Source: Alphaproteobacteria bacterium
GTDB lineage: Bacteria > Pseudomonadota > Alphaproteobacteria > Micropepsales > Micropepsaceae
DNA length: 64,000 nt
Direction of reading: 5' to 3'
Assembly: GCA_021325375.1 (NCBI GenBank)
Contig: JAJPHG010000026.1
Location: 62,001-126,000 of the forward strand
Shown here: in pieces, positions 55,973 to 64,000 of the stretch
Layout of the letters: each line of letters begins with the position of its first letter
Numbering within the stretch: the stretch's first letter is position 1
Made by a program: the position numbers and the translations under genes
The notes under the pieces: generated by a model
What the model saw: the letters and a program-made list of their open reading frames with translations, nothing else
Databases searched by the model: none
What the model was told of the DNA's origin: nothing

Positions 55973-56436
55973 CGCGGCTCGCCATCATCGCAAGCGCCGC
56001 GCTGATCGCCTCCGCGCAATGGGCCTACGCCGTGCTGCCAAGCGAGCAGCTTTCCGACCCGAAACTGGAAGCGCGCGCGCGCGCGATCAGCCAGGAGCTG
56101 CGCTGCGTCGTCTGCCAGAACGAGACCATCGACGATTCCGATGCGCCGCTGGCGCACGATCTGCGCGTCGTCCTGCGCGAGCGGCTGAAGGCGGGCGACA
56201 GCGACGCCCAGGCGGTCGATTTCATCGTCAAGCGCTACGGCAGCTTCGTTCTCCTCAAGCCGCCGTTCCGCGGCGAGACGTTCGTGCTGTGGCTCGGACC
56301 GCTGTTCGTGCTGCTCGCAGGCGGATTGGGCGTCGTGCTTTATCTTCGCCGCCGCGGCGACGTTGCCGACGCGGCCCTGAGCGCCGATGAAGAGACGCGG
56401 ATCGAAGATCTTTTGAGAACGGATAGCGGCGCATGA
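55969..56436 (+). CDS. ccmH: cytochrome c maturation thiol protein CcmH (CycL)
   Basis: 155 residues. Signal peptide, then the redox motif LRCVVCQNETIDDSDAPLA, which reduces the apocytochrome CXXCH thiols, and one C-terminal TM (LWLGPLFVLLAGGLGVVLYL). It overlaps ccmF and ccmI by 4 nt each. Confidence 0.95.
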   Translation: MTRLAIIASAALIASAQWAYAVLPSEQLSDPKLEARARAISQELRCVVCQNETIDDSDAPLAHDLRVVLRERLKAGDSDAQAVDFIVKRYGSFVLLKPPFRGETFVLWLGPLFVLLAGGLGVVLYLRRRGDVADAALSADEETRIEDLLRTDSGA

Positions 56437-57587
56437 CCCTCTGGATCGTCCTGACCTTGATGATCGCGCTGGCGGTGTGCGGGCTGACGATCCCGCTGGT
56501 GCGCCGCCACGACCTGACGCGGGCGCGCGGCGGCAATGTCGAGGTGCTCAGATCGCAGCTCGCCGACATCGACGCGCAGCTTATGTCGGGAACCGTCACG
56601 CAGGCCGACGCGGAAGGCCTGCGCACCGAGATCAAGCGACGCCTGCTCACGGAAGGACGCGCCGCCGAGACGCCGGCCCGTCCGCTGCCCGCCCATTCGA
56701 TGCCGTGGATCGCGATCGGGCTTTCGGCGATCGTGGCGCTGGCCGCGACGGGGCTCTACGCGACGATGGGACGGCCCGAACTCACCGACAACAACATGTC
56801 ACCTGCTCCTGCGCCGCAAACAGCCGCCGCGGCAGCGCATCCGATGGGCGAGGTGCCGGCGATGGTGGCGCAGCTCGAGGCGCAGCTCCGGCAATCGCCG
56901 GACAACGCCGAGGGCTGGCGCATGCTGGGCTGGTCCTACATGCACATGAACCGCGCCGCCGACGCGGCGAAGGCCTATGCGAGAGCGGCGGCGCTGGCGC
57001 CGGGCAACGCCGACTATCTCTCCGCCGAAGGCGAAGCGCAGACCGTCGCCGCGGACGGGAAAGTGGGCGACGACGCGCTGAAGACCTTCAAGGCCGCGCT
57101 CGCAGCAGTGCCGGACGATCCGCGCGCGCGCTACTATCTCGCCGTCGCCAAGGATCAGAGCGGCGACCACAAGGGCGCGATGCAGGATTGGATCGCGCTG
57201 CTCAAGAGCGCGCCCGCCGATGCGCCTTGGGCTGCCGAGGTGCGCGGCTTCGTCGAGCGCACCGCGCGCGAGCGCGGAGAGGACATCTCGAACCGGCTGC
57301 CGCCCGCCGCCGCCCCGCAGGGCCCGAGCGCCGCCGCGAGCCAGATGCCGCAAGCCGACCAGCAGGCGATGATCCACGGCATGGTCGACAAGCTTGCAGG
57401 CGAGCTGAAGCAGAACCCGCGCGACGCCGACGGCTGGATCCGCCTGATGCGCGCGCGCATGGTCCTGGGCGAGAGCGACAAGGCGGCCGAGGCCCTGCGC
57501 GACGCGACAAAAGCCTTCGCCGACGCGCCGCAACAGCAGGCGGCGCTGCGCGACCAGGCCCGCGCGCTAGGCGTGCCGGGGGCGTGA
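56433..57587 (+). CDS. ccmI: cytochrome c biogenesis chaperone CcmI (CycH)
   Basis: 384 residues. Two N-terminal TMs (about 1-20 and 90-112) flank a cytoplasmic loop, and the periplasmic part has tetratricopeptide repeats (WRMLGWSYMHMNRAADAAKA, YLSAEGEAQTVAADG). CcmI holds apocytochrome c for the CcmFH lyase. It closes the F-H-I operon. The usual order in rhizobia is cycH first; here it is last. Confidence 0.93.
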   Translation: MTLWIVLTLMIALAVCGLTIPLVRRHDLTRARGGNVEVLRSQLADIDAQLMSGTVTQADAEGLRTEIKRRLLTEGRAAETPARPLPAHSMPWIAIGLSAIVALAATGLYATMGRPELTDNNMSPAPAPQTAAAAAHPMGEVPAMVAQLEAQLRQSPDNAEGWRMLGWSYMHMNRAADAAKAYARAAALAPGNADYLSAEGEAQTVAADGKVGDDALKTFKAALAAVPDDPRARYYLAVAKDQSGDHKGAMQDWIALLKSAPADAPWAAEVRGFVERTARERGEDISNRLPPAAAPQGPSAAASQMPQADQQAMIHGMVDKLAGELKQNPRDADGWIRLMRARMVLGESDKAAEALRDATKAFADAPQQQAALRDQARALGVPGA

Positions 57588-57613
57588 GGTGGGATTTCCT
57601 CTTCAAATAAATT

Positions 57614-57789
57614 TGTCAAGGCCCGCGAATGCGGGCCACCCAGGTGGATTCTGCACGCTCTGAAAGGGATTCGCGCGGAGACGCGGAGAACACAGAGGTT
57701 TCTTACTCCGCGCGCTCCGCGTCTCCGCGTGCGATTCTTCAAGACAGAGCCAGTGTCACCTGGGTGGCCCGCATTCGCGGGCCATGACA
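57614..57789. repeat. palindromic intergenic element, family B, copy 2
   Basis: 176 bp. Outer arms aaggcccgcgaatgcgggcc and ggcccgcattcgcgggcc, CCCAGGTGG / CACCTGGGTGG boxes and inner gcgcggagacgcggag against ctccgcgtctccgcgtgc, as in copy 1 at 15663. It lies between ccmI and the convergent virB11. Confidence 0.88.
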
Positions 57790-57811
57790 ATTTAACTTGT
57801 CGGTAAAAAAA

Positions 57812-58798
57812 CTACCCCTCGCGCCCGTCCCGTGTCACGAAATGCACGTCGGCGACGCGGCGCACGCCGGCGCGGCGGTCGAGCTGGACGATCACGTCGA
57901 TGACGCGCCGGACGTATGTCTGGATCTTGCCCCATTCCAGGTCCAGTCCCGACGTCATCGCCAGAAGCGCGATCTGGTCGAGCGCGCCCTGCGGGCTGTC
58001 GGCATGCACGGTGGTGATCGAGCCCGGATGGCCGCTGTTGACGGCACGCAGGAACGCGAACGCCTCCTTGCCGCGCAATTCGCCGAGCAGGATGCGGTCG
58101 GGGCGCATGCGCAGCGACGCGCGCAACAGATCGTCGGCGTCGACGCGCGCCTCGCCCTGCTCGCCGCGCACCGCGATCAGGCCGACCGCGTTGGGATGAT
58201 CGAGGCGGATCTCCGGCGCGTCCTCGATGACGATCAGCCGTTCGGCACGGTCGATCTCGCGCACCAGCGCGTTCAAGAGCGTCGTCTTGCCCGTCGAGGT
58301 GCCGCCGCTGATCACGATCGTCTTGCGCCGCTTCACCGCCTGCTTGAGGAACGCGGCAACATCGTCCGCGTCGAGCAGCGCCACGAGGTCGGCGTCGTCG
58401 CCGGCGTGCCGCGGCGCGTGGCCCGCGTCGAACAATCCGGCCTGCGCGAGATCGTCGACCGACAGGTCCTTGATGCTGTGCTTGCGCACCGCCAGCACCA
58501 TGCCGTCGCGCGTCGCCGGCGGCGCGATGATCTGCACCCGCGCGCCGTCCGGCAGGGCGGCCGAGAGCAGCGGCTGCTCGCGGTTGACGCCCTGGTGGCT
58601 CGCCGCCGCGATCTGCCGCGCCAGGCGCGCGAGCGCCGTCTCCGTCACCTGGGGCGCCGCGACGCGCGTGGTCTGACCGCCCGCGGTCTCGATCCACACT
58701 TCGCCCGGACGGTTGACGAGCACGTCGGTGATGTCGTCGCGCGTCAGCCACGGCGCGAGCAGCGCCAGATAGGAATCGAGATAGACGCCCGCGGTCAT
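57812..58798 (-). CDS. virB11: type IV secretion ATPase VirB11
   Basis: 328 residues. The N-terminal domain is followed by a RecA-like ATPase with Walker A SGGTSTGKTTLLNAL (about 165), Asp box (LIVIEDAPE), Walker B (LLGELRGKEAFAFL) and His box (GHPGSITTVHADS). It powers pilus biogenesis or substrate transfer at the inner membrane. The ATG overlaps the virB10 stop by 4 nt. Confidence 0.95.
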   Translation of the reverse strand: MTAGVYLDSYLALLAPWLTRDDITDVLVNRPGEVWIETAGGQTTRVAAPQVTETALARLARQIAAASHQGVNREQPLLSAALPDGARVQIIAPPATRDGMVLAVRKHSIKDLSVDDLAQAGLFDAGHAPRHAGDDADLVALLDADDVAAFLKQAVKRRKTIVISGGTSTGKTTLLNALVREIDRAERLIVIEDAPEIRLDHPNAVGLIAVRGEQGEARVDADDLLRASLRMRPDRILLGELRGKEAFAFLRAVNSGHPGSITTVHADSPQGALDQIALLAMTSGLDLEWGKIQTYVRRVIDVIVQLDRRAGVRRVADVHFVTRDGREG

Positions 58799-59811
58799 TT
58801 GGGCTCGAGGGTCGAGAAATCGAGGTCGCGCGCCAGGAAGACCTGCAGCGGGGTTCCCTGCGGCACCTTGATCGTCGGCGGGATGTCGATCTGCTTCTGC
58901 AGCGCGACGCTGGCGACCTGGTTGGCCTGGGTCGAGGAGCCGATGACGATGTCGGTGCTGCCCTGGGTCTGCGACAGCGCGTCGAGTCCCGAGGTGATCA
59001 CCGAGAGCAGGATCGCCGAGCCGAAGCGCTCGAGGAAATGCGTGTCGGTCTCGCCCGAGAGCCCGCCGCGGCCGAGCGGATCGGTGCTCGGCGAGCCGAC
59101 GTCGATCGACACGCCGTCGGGGGTCAAGATACGCGACCACACGACAAAGGCGCGCGTCTGGCCCTGCGCGACGCCGCTGCGATACTGGCCGATGAGCTTG
59201 GAGCCGCGCGGGATCAGCACCTTGGTGCCGTCGAAGCCGCGCACGTCCTGGCTGATGACGGCGCGCGCGAAGCCCGGCACGTCGGAATCGATCGCGGTCT
59301 CCAGCACGGCGGGAATGACGGTGCCTTGGGAGGCGACGCTGGCGGTGTCTTTCAGCCGCGTCGCGCGCGCCGTGTCGACGCTGTCGGAGCCGACGCGCAG
59401 CGAGAAGCGCTCGTCGGGCGAGAGCTTGTCGTCGGCCGCGGCGGCCTTGGCCTGCGCCGAGCTGCTTGCGGGCTTGGCCTCGCTCAGATCCACGATCATC
59501 GCGGGCGCCCGCCAGCTTTGCGGCGTGGTTTGTTCCGGCGCGGGCCGTGCCGGCAGCGGCACCGGGGCCGGCGCCGCTTGCGCGACCCTCACGGGCGCCG
59601 GCGCTTGCGCGAGCGCTTGAGGCTTGATCGCGGCGGGCTTCGGCTTGGGCGGCGCTTCGCGTCCGCTGCTCAGCGCGCTGAACGTGACGAGGCCGAGCAG
59701 CATCGCGCCCGCGACGCCGAGCACCAGCGTCCAGCGCGAATTGGGCTGGGTGACCGAGGCGCGACCCTGCCGCGCGCGGTCGAAGACGGGGCTGTTGCCG
59801 GGCGCGGTCAT
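58795..59811 (-). CDS. virB10: type IV secretion core protein VirB10
   Basis: 338 residues. Short cytoplasmic N-terminus, one TM (about 25-48), a proline-rich periplasmic stretch and the TrbI/VirB10 C-terminal beta-barrel (SQGTVIPAVLETAIDSDVPG, VLIPRGSKLIGQYRSG, FGSAILLSVI antenna region). It spans the envelope and forms the core with VirB9. ATGA overlaps join it to both neighbours. Confidence 0.94.
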   Translation of the reverse strand: MTAPGNSPVFDRARQGRASVTQPNSRWTLVLGVAGAMLLGLVTFSALSSGREAPPKPKPAAIKPQALAQAPAPVRVAQAAPAPVPLPARPAPEQTTPQSWRAPAMIVDLSEAKPASSSAQAKAAAADDKLSPDERFSLRVGSDSVDTARATRLKDTASVASQGTVIPAVLETAIDSDVPGFARAVISQDVRGFDGTKVLIPRGSKLIGQYRSGVAQGQTRAFVVWSRILTPDGVSIDVGSPSTDPLGRGGLSGETDTHFLERFGSAILLSVITSGLDALSQTQGSTDIVIGSSTQANQVASVALQKQIDIPPTIKVPQGTPLQVFLARDLDFSTLEPK

Positions 59812-60587
59812 AGGCACAGCCAGCTCGTGCATTCGGGCTTGTTGTTGCGCGGCTGCGGGCTTTGCGGACCGGGTGCCGCGTCCTTGTAGCCGTCATTGTA
59901 GATGCGGGTCACTTCATTGCCCTGTCTCAGGATGAATTCGCGCTCGATGCGGTCGACCACGACATAGCCGTCGCGGATATGCGAGTTGACGACCGCCTCG
60001 CCACGCTCGGCGTCGACCGCGAAGATCGCGGGATATTCCGCGCCCTGGCGGAACTCGAAATAGGTCGCGTGCCCGTCGTCGAAGATGCGCGCGGGAAGGA
60101 CCTTCGCCGAGCCCTCGTAGGAGTAACCGCTGTTGACGGCCTGGGGCGGCGGCTCGGGCGCGGGGGCGGTGTCGGCCACGGCCGCCGTCTTGGGATAGTC
60201 GAAGCGCAGCGTGTAGATGATGCCGCTGTCGCGCGCGCCGCGGCGCTCGACGCTGAGCTCGAAGACATATTGGCGCGAATTCGTCACCACCGTCATGTTG
60301 GTGACCGGCACCTCGGCCATCGGCTTGACGAAGAGCAGGTTGGCCGCATGGTTCGGCGTCACCTGCCAGCCGAGGGAGTCGCCGATCGCGACGTTCTCGA
60401 CGCGCTCGTCGGGGGCGAACTCGATCACCATCTGGTAGCCGAGCACGCCGCGCAGCTCGACGACCTGCGTCGCGTCGTACTGCACGACGCGGTTGCGCGG
60501 ATCGCCGGGACCGGGCTTCGGTACCACGCCTGCCGCACAAGGCGATGCGAGCAGCAGGAGGGCGAGAACTGCAAGACCGCGCCTCAT
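59808..60587 (-). CDS. virB9: type IV secretion outer-membrane-core protein VirB9
   Basis: 259 residues with a signal peptide (LAVLALLLLASPCAAG). The VirB9/TrbG N-terminal domain (LGYQMVIEFAPDERVENVAIGD) and C-terminal domain (ARIFDDGHATYFEF, VNSHIRDGYVVVD) are present. It binds VirB10 and normally the lipoprotein VirB7, which is not seen. It overlaps virB6 by 4 nt, leaving no room for virB8. Confidence 0.93.
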   Translation of the reverse strand: MRRGLAVLALLLLASPCAAGVVPKPGPGDPRNRVVQYDATQVVELRGVLGYQMVIEFAPDERVENVAIGDSLGWQVTPNHAANLLFVKPMAEVPVTNMTVVTNSRQYVFELSVERRGARDSGIIYTLRFDYPKTAAVADTAPAPEPPPQAVNSGYSYEGSAKVLPARIFDDGHATYFEFRQGAEYPAIFAVDAERGEAVVNSHIRDGYVVVDRIEREFILRQGNEVTRIYNDGYKDAAPGPQSPQPRNNKPECTSWLCL

Positions 60588-61720
60588 GTTACGCTCCGCA
60601 AGCGCGTGTCGTCGACCTTGGCGGTACGGCGATAGGTGTAGCCGGCCGACGCTTCGCCGAAGCGCGCGGCTCTTGCGGGGGTACCGGCCGCGCGCGCCGT
60701 GACGGCGGCGCGGCTCGTCCCCGCGGCGCGGATATCGAACTGCTGCAATTGCTCCGCGAGGCGCGCGGGACGCGACGCCAGCTCGAACGGCGTGGGCTGC
60801 AAGGCGGCGCGCGATCCCGGTGCTGCCGGAGCGTCCACGCGGCGGCGCGCGAAACGAAGATCGAAACCGCGCGCCACCATGATGCCGGCGAGCACGAGGC
60901 CGATCTCGGCGGCGGCGAAGACGAAGACGATGGCGGAGGTGGTGATCGCGGTCTGCGCGTCGAGGCGGCCGGCGTCCTGCTGCTGCGCCAGCTCCACCAG
61001 CCAAGGCTGGAGCGCGCTCAGCATCAGCACGATCAGCGTCCAGCCGCTGAGCAGCGCGAACGCGGCGGCGGCAAGCGCGCGCACCCAGCCGACGAACAAC
61101 CCGCGCGTCTCCAGGAACAGGAACAGCGCGATGAAGACCGGCCCGATGGCGGTGAGCACGCCGATGGCGATGGTCGCGACCGCGATCAATCCCCCGCTCG
61201 CCATGAAGAGGGTGCCGGACGCGATGGCGAGCGCGTCGGCCGCCGCCGTGCTCCGGCTGGCATAGGTCTGAGCCGTTGCGGGCTGCGACTTGCCGAGCGA
61301 CTGCGCCGCCGTCGACAGCGTGTCGTAAGCCACCTGCACGCCCGCCACCGGATGCGCCGCGAGCGGAGCGTGGAACGGCGCCGTGATCAGGCCCGCGATC
61401 TCGAGCGGCGCTTTCGAGGCGACGTCGAACACCAGCGTCTGGAAGACGTTCCAGTTGGTGACCAGCACGAGGATCGTGCCGATCTTGAGCGCGATGCCGG
61501 GCCCGTCGGCCAGCCGCGCGCCGCTAGATGCGAACAGCATCCTGTAGCCCACGAGCGCGACATAGATCACCAGCATCGCCGTCAGGATGCTCTGGAACCC
61601 CGACTGCGCCGTCAGCGCGTCGTAGCCCAGCCGCGCGAAGTCGCGGGTGTTGCAATCCACCGTCGCCAGCACGTCGCGGATCGCGCCCATGTCGGTGGAG
61701 ATCGCGCAGGAACCGCTCAT
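60584..61720 (-). CDS. virB6: type IV secretion inner-membrane protein VirB6 (TrbL-like)
   Basis: 378 residues, polytopic. TMs are at about 43-62, 76-100, 170-240 (several) and 270-292, with a central periplasmic loop and a basic cytoplasmic tail rich in Arg/Ala. GPVFIALFLFLETRGLFVGWVRAL is the most typical part (key residues only: GPxFI, FLETRxLFxGW). It forms the substrate channel in the inner membrane. It lies between virB4 and virB9. Confidence 0.85.
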   Translation of the reverse strand: MSGSCAISTDMGAIRDVLATVDCNTRDFARLGYDALTAQSGFQSILTAMLVIYVALVGYRMLFASSGARLADGPGIALKIGTILVLVTNWNVFQTLVFDVASKAPLEIAGLITAPFHAPLAAHPVAGVQVAYDTLSTAAQSLGKSQPATAQTYASRSTAAADALAIASGTLFMASGGLIAVATIAIGVLTAIGPVFIALFLFLETRGLFVGWVRALAAAAFALLSGWTLIVLMLSALQPWLVELAQQQDAGRLDAQTAITTSAIVFVFAAAEIGLVLAGIMVARGFDLRFARRRVDAPAAPGSRAALQPTPFELASRPARLAEQLQQFDIRAAGTSRAAVTARAAGTPARAARFGEASAGYTYRRTAKVDDTRLRSVT

Positions 61721-64000
61721 GCGATATCCCTCGCCTCGTCCATGAACGGCTCGAGCCAGGAGCCAGGATCGTCGCCCAGCCGCGCGCGCAGCGCGTCGAG
61801 GCGGCGCACGCTGCGCTCGGTGCCCGCGAGCACGCGCAGCTCGCCTTTCAGCCCGCCGAGATCGAGGCGCGCGACGACGCTGTGGTCGGCCTGCTTGATG
61901 AGGAAGCAGTGCGAGGTGTCGGGCAGGCTGCGCACCAGGTCGAATTCGTGCTCGGTCAGCCCGAAGCCCTCGATGTAGTCCGCCGCGCGCGCCTTGGAAT
62001 TGGGGAAGAAGATCTGCGTTGCCGACTGCTCGATGATGGCGCGGCCGATGCGGCTCTCCAGCGCGTCGCCGGCGTTCTGGGTGCAGAAGCCGACGAGGCC
62101 GTTGCGCTTACGGATGGTCTTTTCCCAATCCTTGATGCGCTTGACGAAGACGTCGTCGTCCAAGGCCTTCCAGCCTTCGTCGACGACGATTATGGCGGGG
62201 CGGCCGTCGAGGCGCTGCTCGACGCGGTGGAACAGATACATCATCGCGGGCGTGCGCATCACCGGCTGGTCGAGCAGGCGCGTCATGTCGAAGCCCACGA
62301 TGCGATTGCCCATGTCGAGGCGGTCGACCGGATTGTCGAACAGCCAACCGTACTCGCCGCCGTCGCACCACGCGCCGAGCCTGGCCGCCATGTCGCCCGC
62401 GCTCGGCCGGCGCACGCCGCGGAACAGCTCGCGCAGATAGCGCAAACGGCGGTGGTCCTGCGCCTGCGCGAAATTGGCATCGACCGCATCGGCGATGATG
62501 TTGCGGTCCTCGGAATCGAGCGTGTTGCCGTGCGCGCTGAGCAACTGCGCCAGCCAGTCGCGCAGGAAGACGCGGTTCTCGGCCGTGTCGGGCAGCGCCA
62601 GCGGATTGAACCCGGTCGGCTCGCCCGGCGAGATCACATCGTAGCGTCCGCCGATGGCGCGGATGAAGCCCTCGGCGCCGCGGTCCTTGTCGAAATAGGC
62701 GATGCGCGGCTGGATCTTCTCCGCCTGCGCCAGCAGGAAGGCGAGCAGCGCGGTCTTGCCCGAGCCGCTCGGCCCGATGACGGTGAAATTGCCGAGATCG
62801 CCGTTGTGGAAATTGAAGTGATAGGGCCCGAAGGCGGTGGTCTCCAGCACGGTGATGCGCTCGCCCCAATGGGCATGCGCCGCCTGGCCCTGCGGATGGT
62901 TGTGGAAGCTCGCCAGGCTCGCGAAGTTCGCGGTGGAGATCAGCGCCTTGCGCGCGATGTGGGTGAAATTGCCGGGGAACTGCGCCCAGAAGGCGGGCTC
63001 GAGATTGACGTCCTCGCGCACCGCGATGGCGCCGGTCTCGGCAAGCGCGGACTGCACGTCGGCGACCGCCGCGTCGACGCCGTCGAGGCTTTCGGACTTC
63101 ACCAGGATGGAGAGGTGATGCTCGCCATAAGCGGTGCGGCCGGCGCCTACGTCGTCCTTGGCGGCGGCAAGCTCGCCGCGCAGGCTCAGCGCGTCGTCGT
63201 CGGCGGCACTGAGACGCCGCAGCGCCAGGCTCATGCGGTTCAGCGCGCTCTGATTGTCGACGAAGCCGAAGCTTTCCGTCAGCACCATCTCGAACGGCAG
63301 GCGCAACGTGCCGTCGAGCATGCCGGGCGCCGAGCGCAAGGGATAATCCTTGAGCGACACCATCGCGCCGAACACCGGCGCGTGCGCGCCGTCGCTCGCG
63401 AACTCCATCGCGTCGAAGCCGAAGTTCAGCCGCCGCGTCGCCAGCGCGTTGCCCAGATCGCCCGACGGTGCCAGCACCGGGCGCGTCTCGCTGTTCACCA
63501 GCAGCGAGAGGAACTCGGCAGGCTCGGAGCAAAGCCCATGCGCGCCGTCATACAGCGACAGCGTGCGCGCGCCGTAGGGCGCCAGCGCCGAGACGAACGC
63601 CTCGCGCGTCGCGTTCAGATGCCGCAGCGCGCGCTCCTCCGACAGCGCATCCGTGCCGGGGCGCTTGATCAGGCGCTCCAGGAACCCGGCACCACCTTGC
63701 AATGGGCGACGCACCAGCGTCAGGAATATCTCGTTCACATAGAGATTGCGCTCAGCGAGCCGCGCCTTCCAGGCGCTGTCGAGATGTCGGCAGAACGGGT
63801 TGACCGGCTCCTGCGTCCATTCCGCGGTCACGCGGCGGCGCACGACGTGGTGATAGATCGCGAGCCTGGAGCTTGCGGCGCCGCGCAGCAGGGTCTCGCG
63901 CACCGTCTTGCGATAGTTGAGCTCTTCGTCGGACGCGGTCTCGAACGGAAAGCCCTGCAATTGCAGCACCTGCACGAGCAGGCCCTTGCGGGTGCGCAAG
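61717..64000 (-). CDS. virB4: type IV secretion ATPase VirB4 (5' end outside window)
   Basis: The last 761 residues are seen; the frame is open to the right edge with no start. Walker A GPSGSGKTALLAFL (about 415 in the visible part), Walker B AIIVVDEGWKALDD, and the CagE/TrbE/VirB N-terminal domain are recognisable. It energises pilus assembly and transport. The stop overlaps the virB6 start (ATGA). Only a short N-terminal part appears to be missing. Confidence 0.93.
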   Translation of the reverse strand, partial: LRTRKGLLVQVLQLQGFPFETASDEELNYRKTVRETLLRGAASSRLAIYHHVVRRRVTAEWTQEPVNPFCRHLDSAWKARLAERNLYVNEIFLTLVRRPLQGGAGFLERLIKRPGTDALSEERALRHLNATREAFVSALAPYGARTLSLYDGAHGLCSEPAEFLSLLVNSETRPVLAPSGDLGNALATRRLNFGFDAMEFASDGAHAPVFGAMVSLKDYPLRSAPGMLDGTLRLPFEMVLTESFGFVDNQSALNRMSLALRRLSAADDDALSLRGELAAAKDDVGAGRTAYGEHHLSILVKSESLDGVDAAVADVQSALAETGAIAVREDVNLEPAFWAQFPGNFTHIARKALISTANFASLASFHNHPQGQAAHAHWGERITVLETTAFGPYHFNFHNGDLGNFTVIGPSGSGKTALLAFLLAQAEKIQPRIAYFDKDRGAEGFIRAIGGRYDVISPGEPTGFNPLALPDTAENRVFLRDWLAQLLSAHGNTLDSEDRNIIADAVDANFAQAQDHRRLRYLRELFRGVRRPSAGDMAARLGAWCDGGEYGWLFDNPVDRLDMGNRIVGFDMTRLLDQPVMRTPAMMYLFHRVEQRLDGRPAIIVVDEGWKALDDDVFVKRIKDWEKTIRKRNGLVGFCTQNAGDALESRIGRAIIEQSATQIFFPNSKARAADYIEGFGLTEHEFDLVRSLPDTSHCFLIKQADHSVVARLDLGGLKGELRVLAGTERSVRRLDALRARLGDDPGSWLEPFMDEARDIA

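Overview
The window is GC-rich DNA that looks like a chromosome of an alphaproteobacterium. The pointers are a SciP/DUF1153-type protein, several FixJ-type regulators, CcmF-CcmH-CcmI cytochrome c maturation proteins, and a pattern of tightly coupled ATGA-overlap operons. The family cannot be fixed from the sequence. A Rhizomicrobium/Micropepsales-like or other current-producing lineage would fit the multiheme content, but that is only a guess.

Layout. 1-3.8 kb: an RND permease (left end missing) and its periplasmic adaptor. 3.8-11.9 kb: metabolic genes (M13 metallopeptidase, acyl-CoA dehydrogenase, cytochrome P450, SDR, threonine-dehydratase-like enzyme, sulfotransferase) and a tRNA-Val(GAC). 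12-29.3 kb: a signalling island. It holds an RTX-repeat protein divergent from a HAMP histidine kinase, a giant CheB-CheR-PAS-kinase-REC-REC-HTH protein, a four-gene cyclic-di-GMP operon (hybrid kinase, REC-PAS-GGDEF-EAL, PilZ, MshEN-AAA+ ATPase) closed by a strong terminator, a SciP-like protein coupled to a small membrane protein, a FixJ-type regulator and a single-domain receiver. A 17-bp motif occurs four times in this island and, as far as I can see, nowhere else in the window.

29.5-31.4 kb: two convergent, overlapping SDR genes, one of which lacks a usual start codon. 31.5-57.6 kb: the most interesting part. Three c-type multiheme proteins carry 25 predicted haem-binding motifs. Around them lie a two-domain HbpS-like lipoprotein, an outer-membrane barrel, a CHASE2 adenylate cyclase next to a CpdA-like phosphodiesterase, two tandem copies of a TPR-barrel/FecR gene pair, a membrane cytochrome b-like protein, and an FAD oxidoreductase fused to two cyclic-nucleotide-binding domains and four [4Fe-4S] clusters. 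A partial ccm operon follows. My reading is a trans-envelope electron-transfer system under cyclic-nucleotide control, with its own haem-attachment machinery nearby. 57.8-64 kb: a compact type IV secretion operon (VirB4-VirB6-VirB9-VirB10-VirB11) that runs off the right end and has no VirB8 in the visible part.

Spread through the window are seven long palindromic intergenic elements in four families. Three families occur twice. They often touch a stop or start codon.
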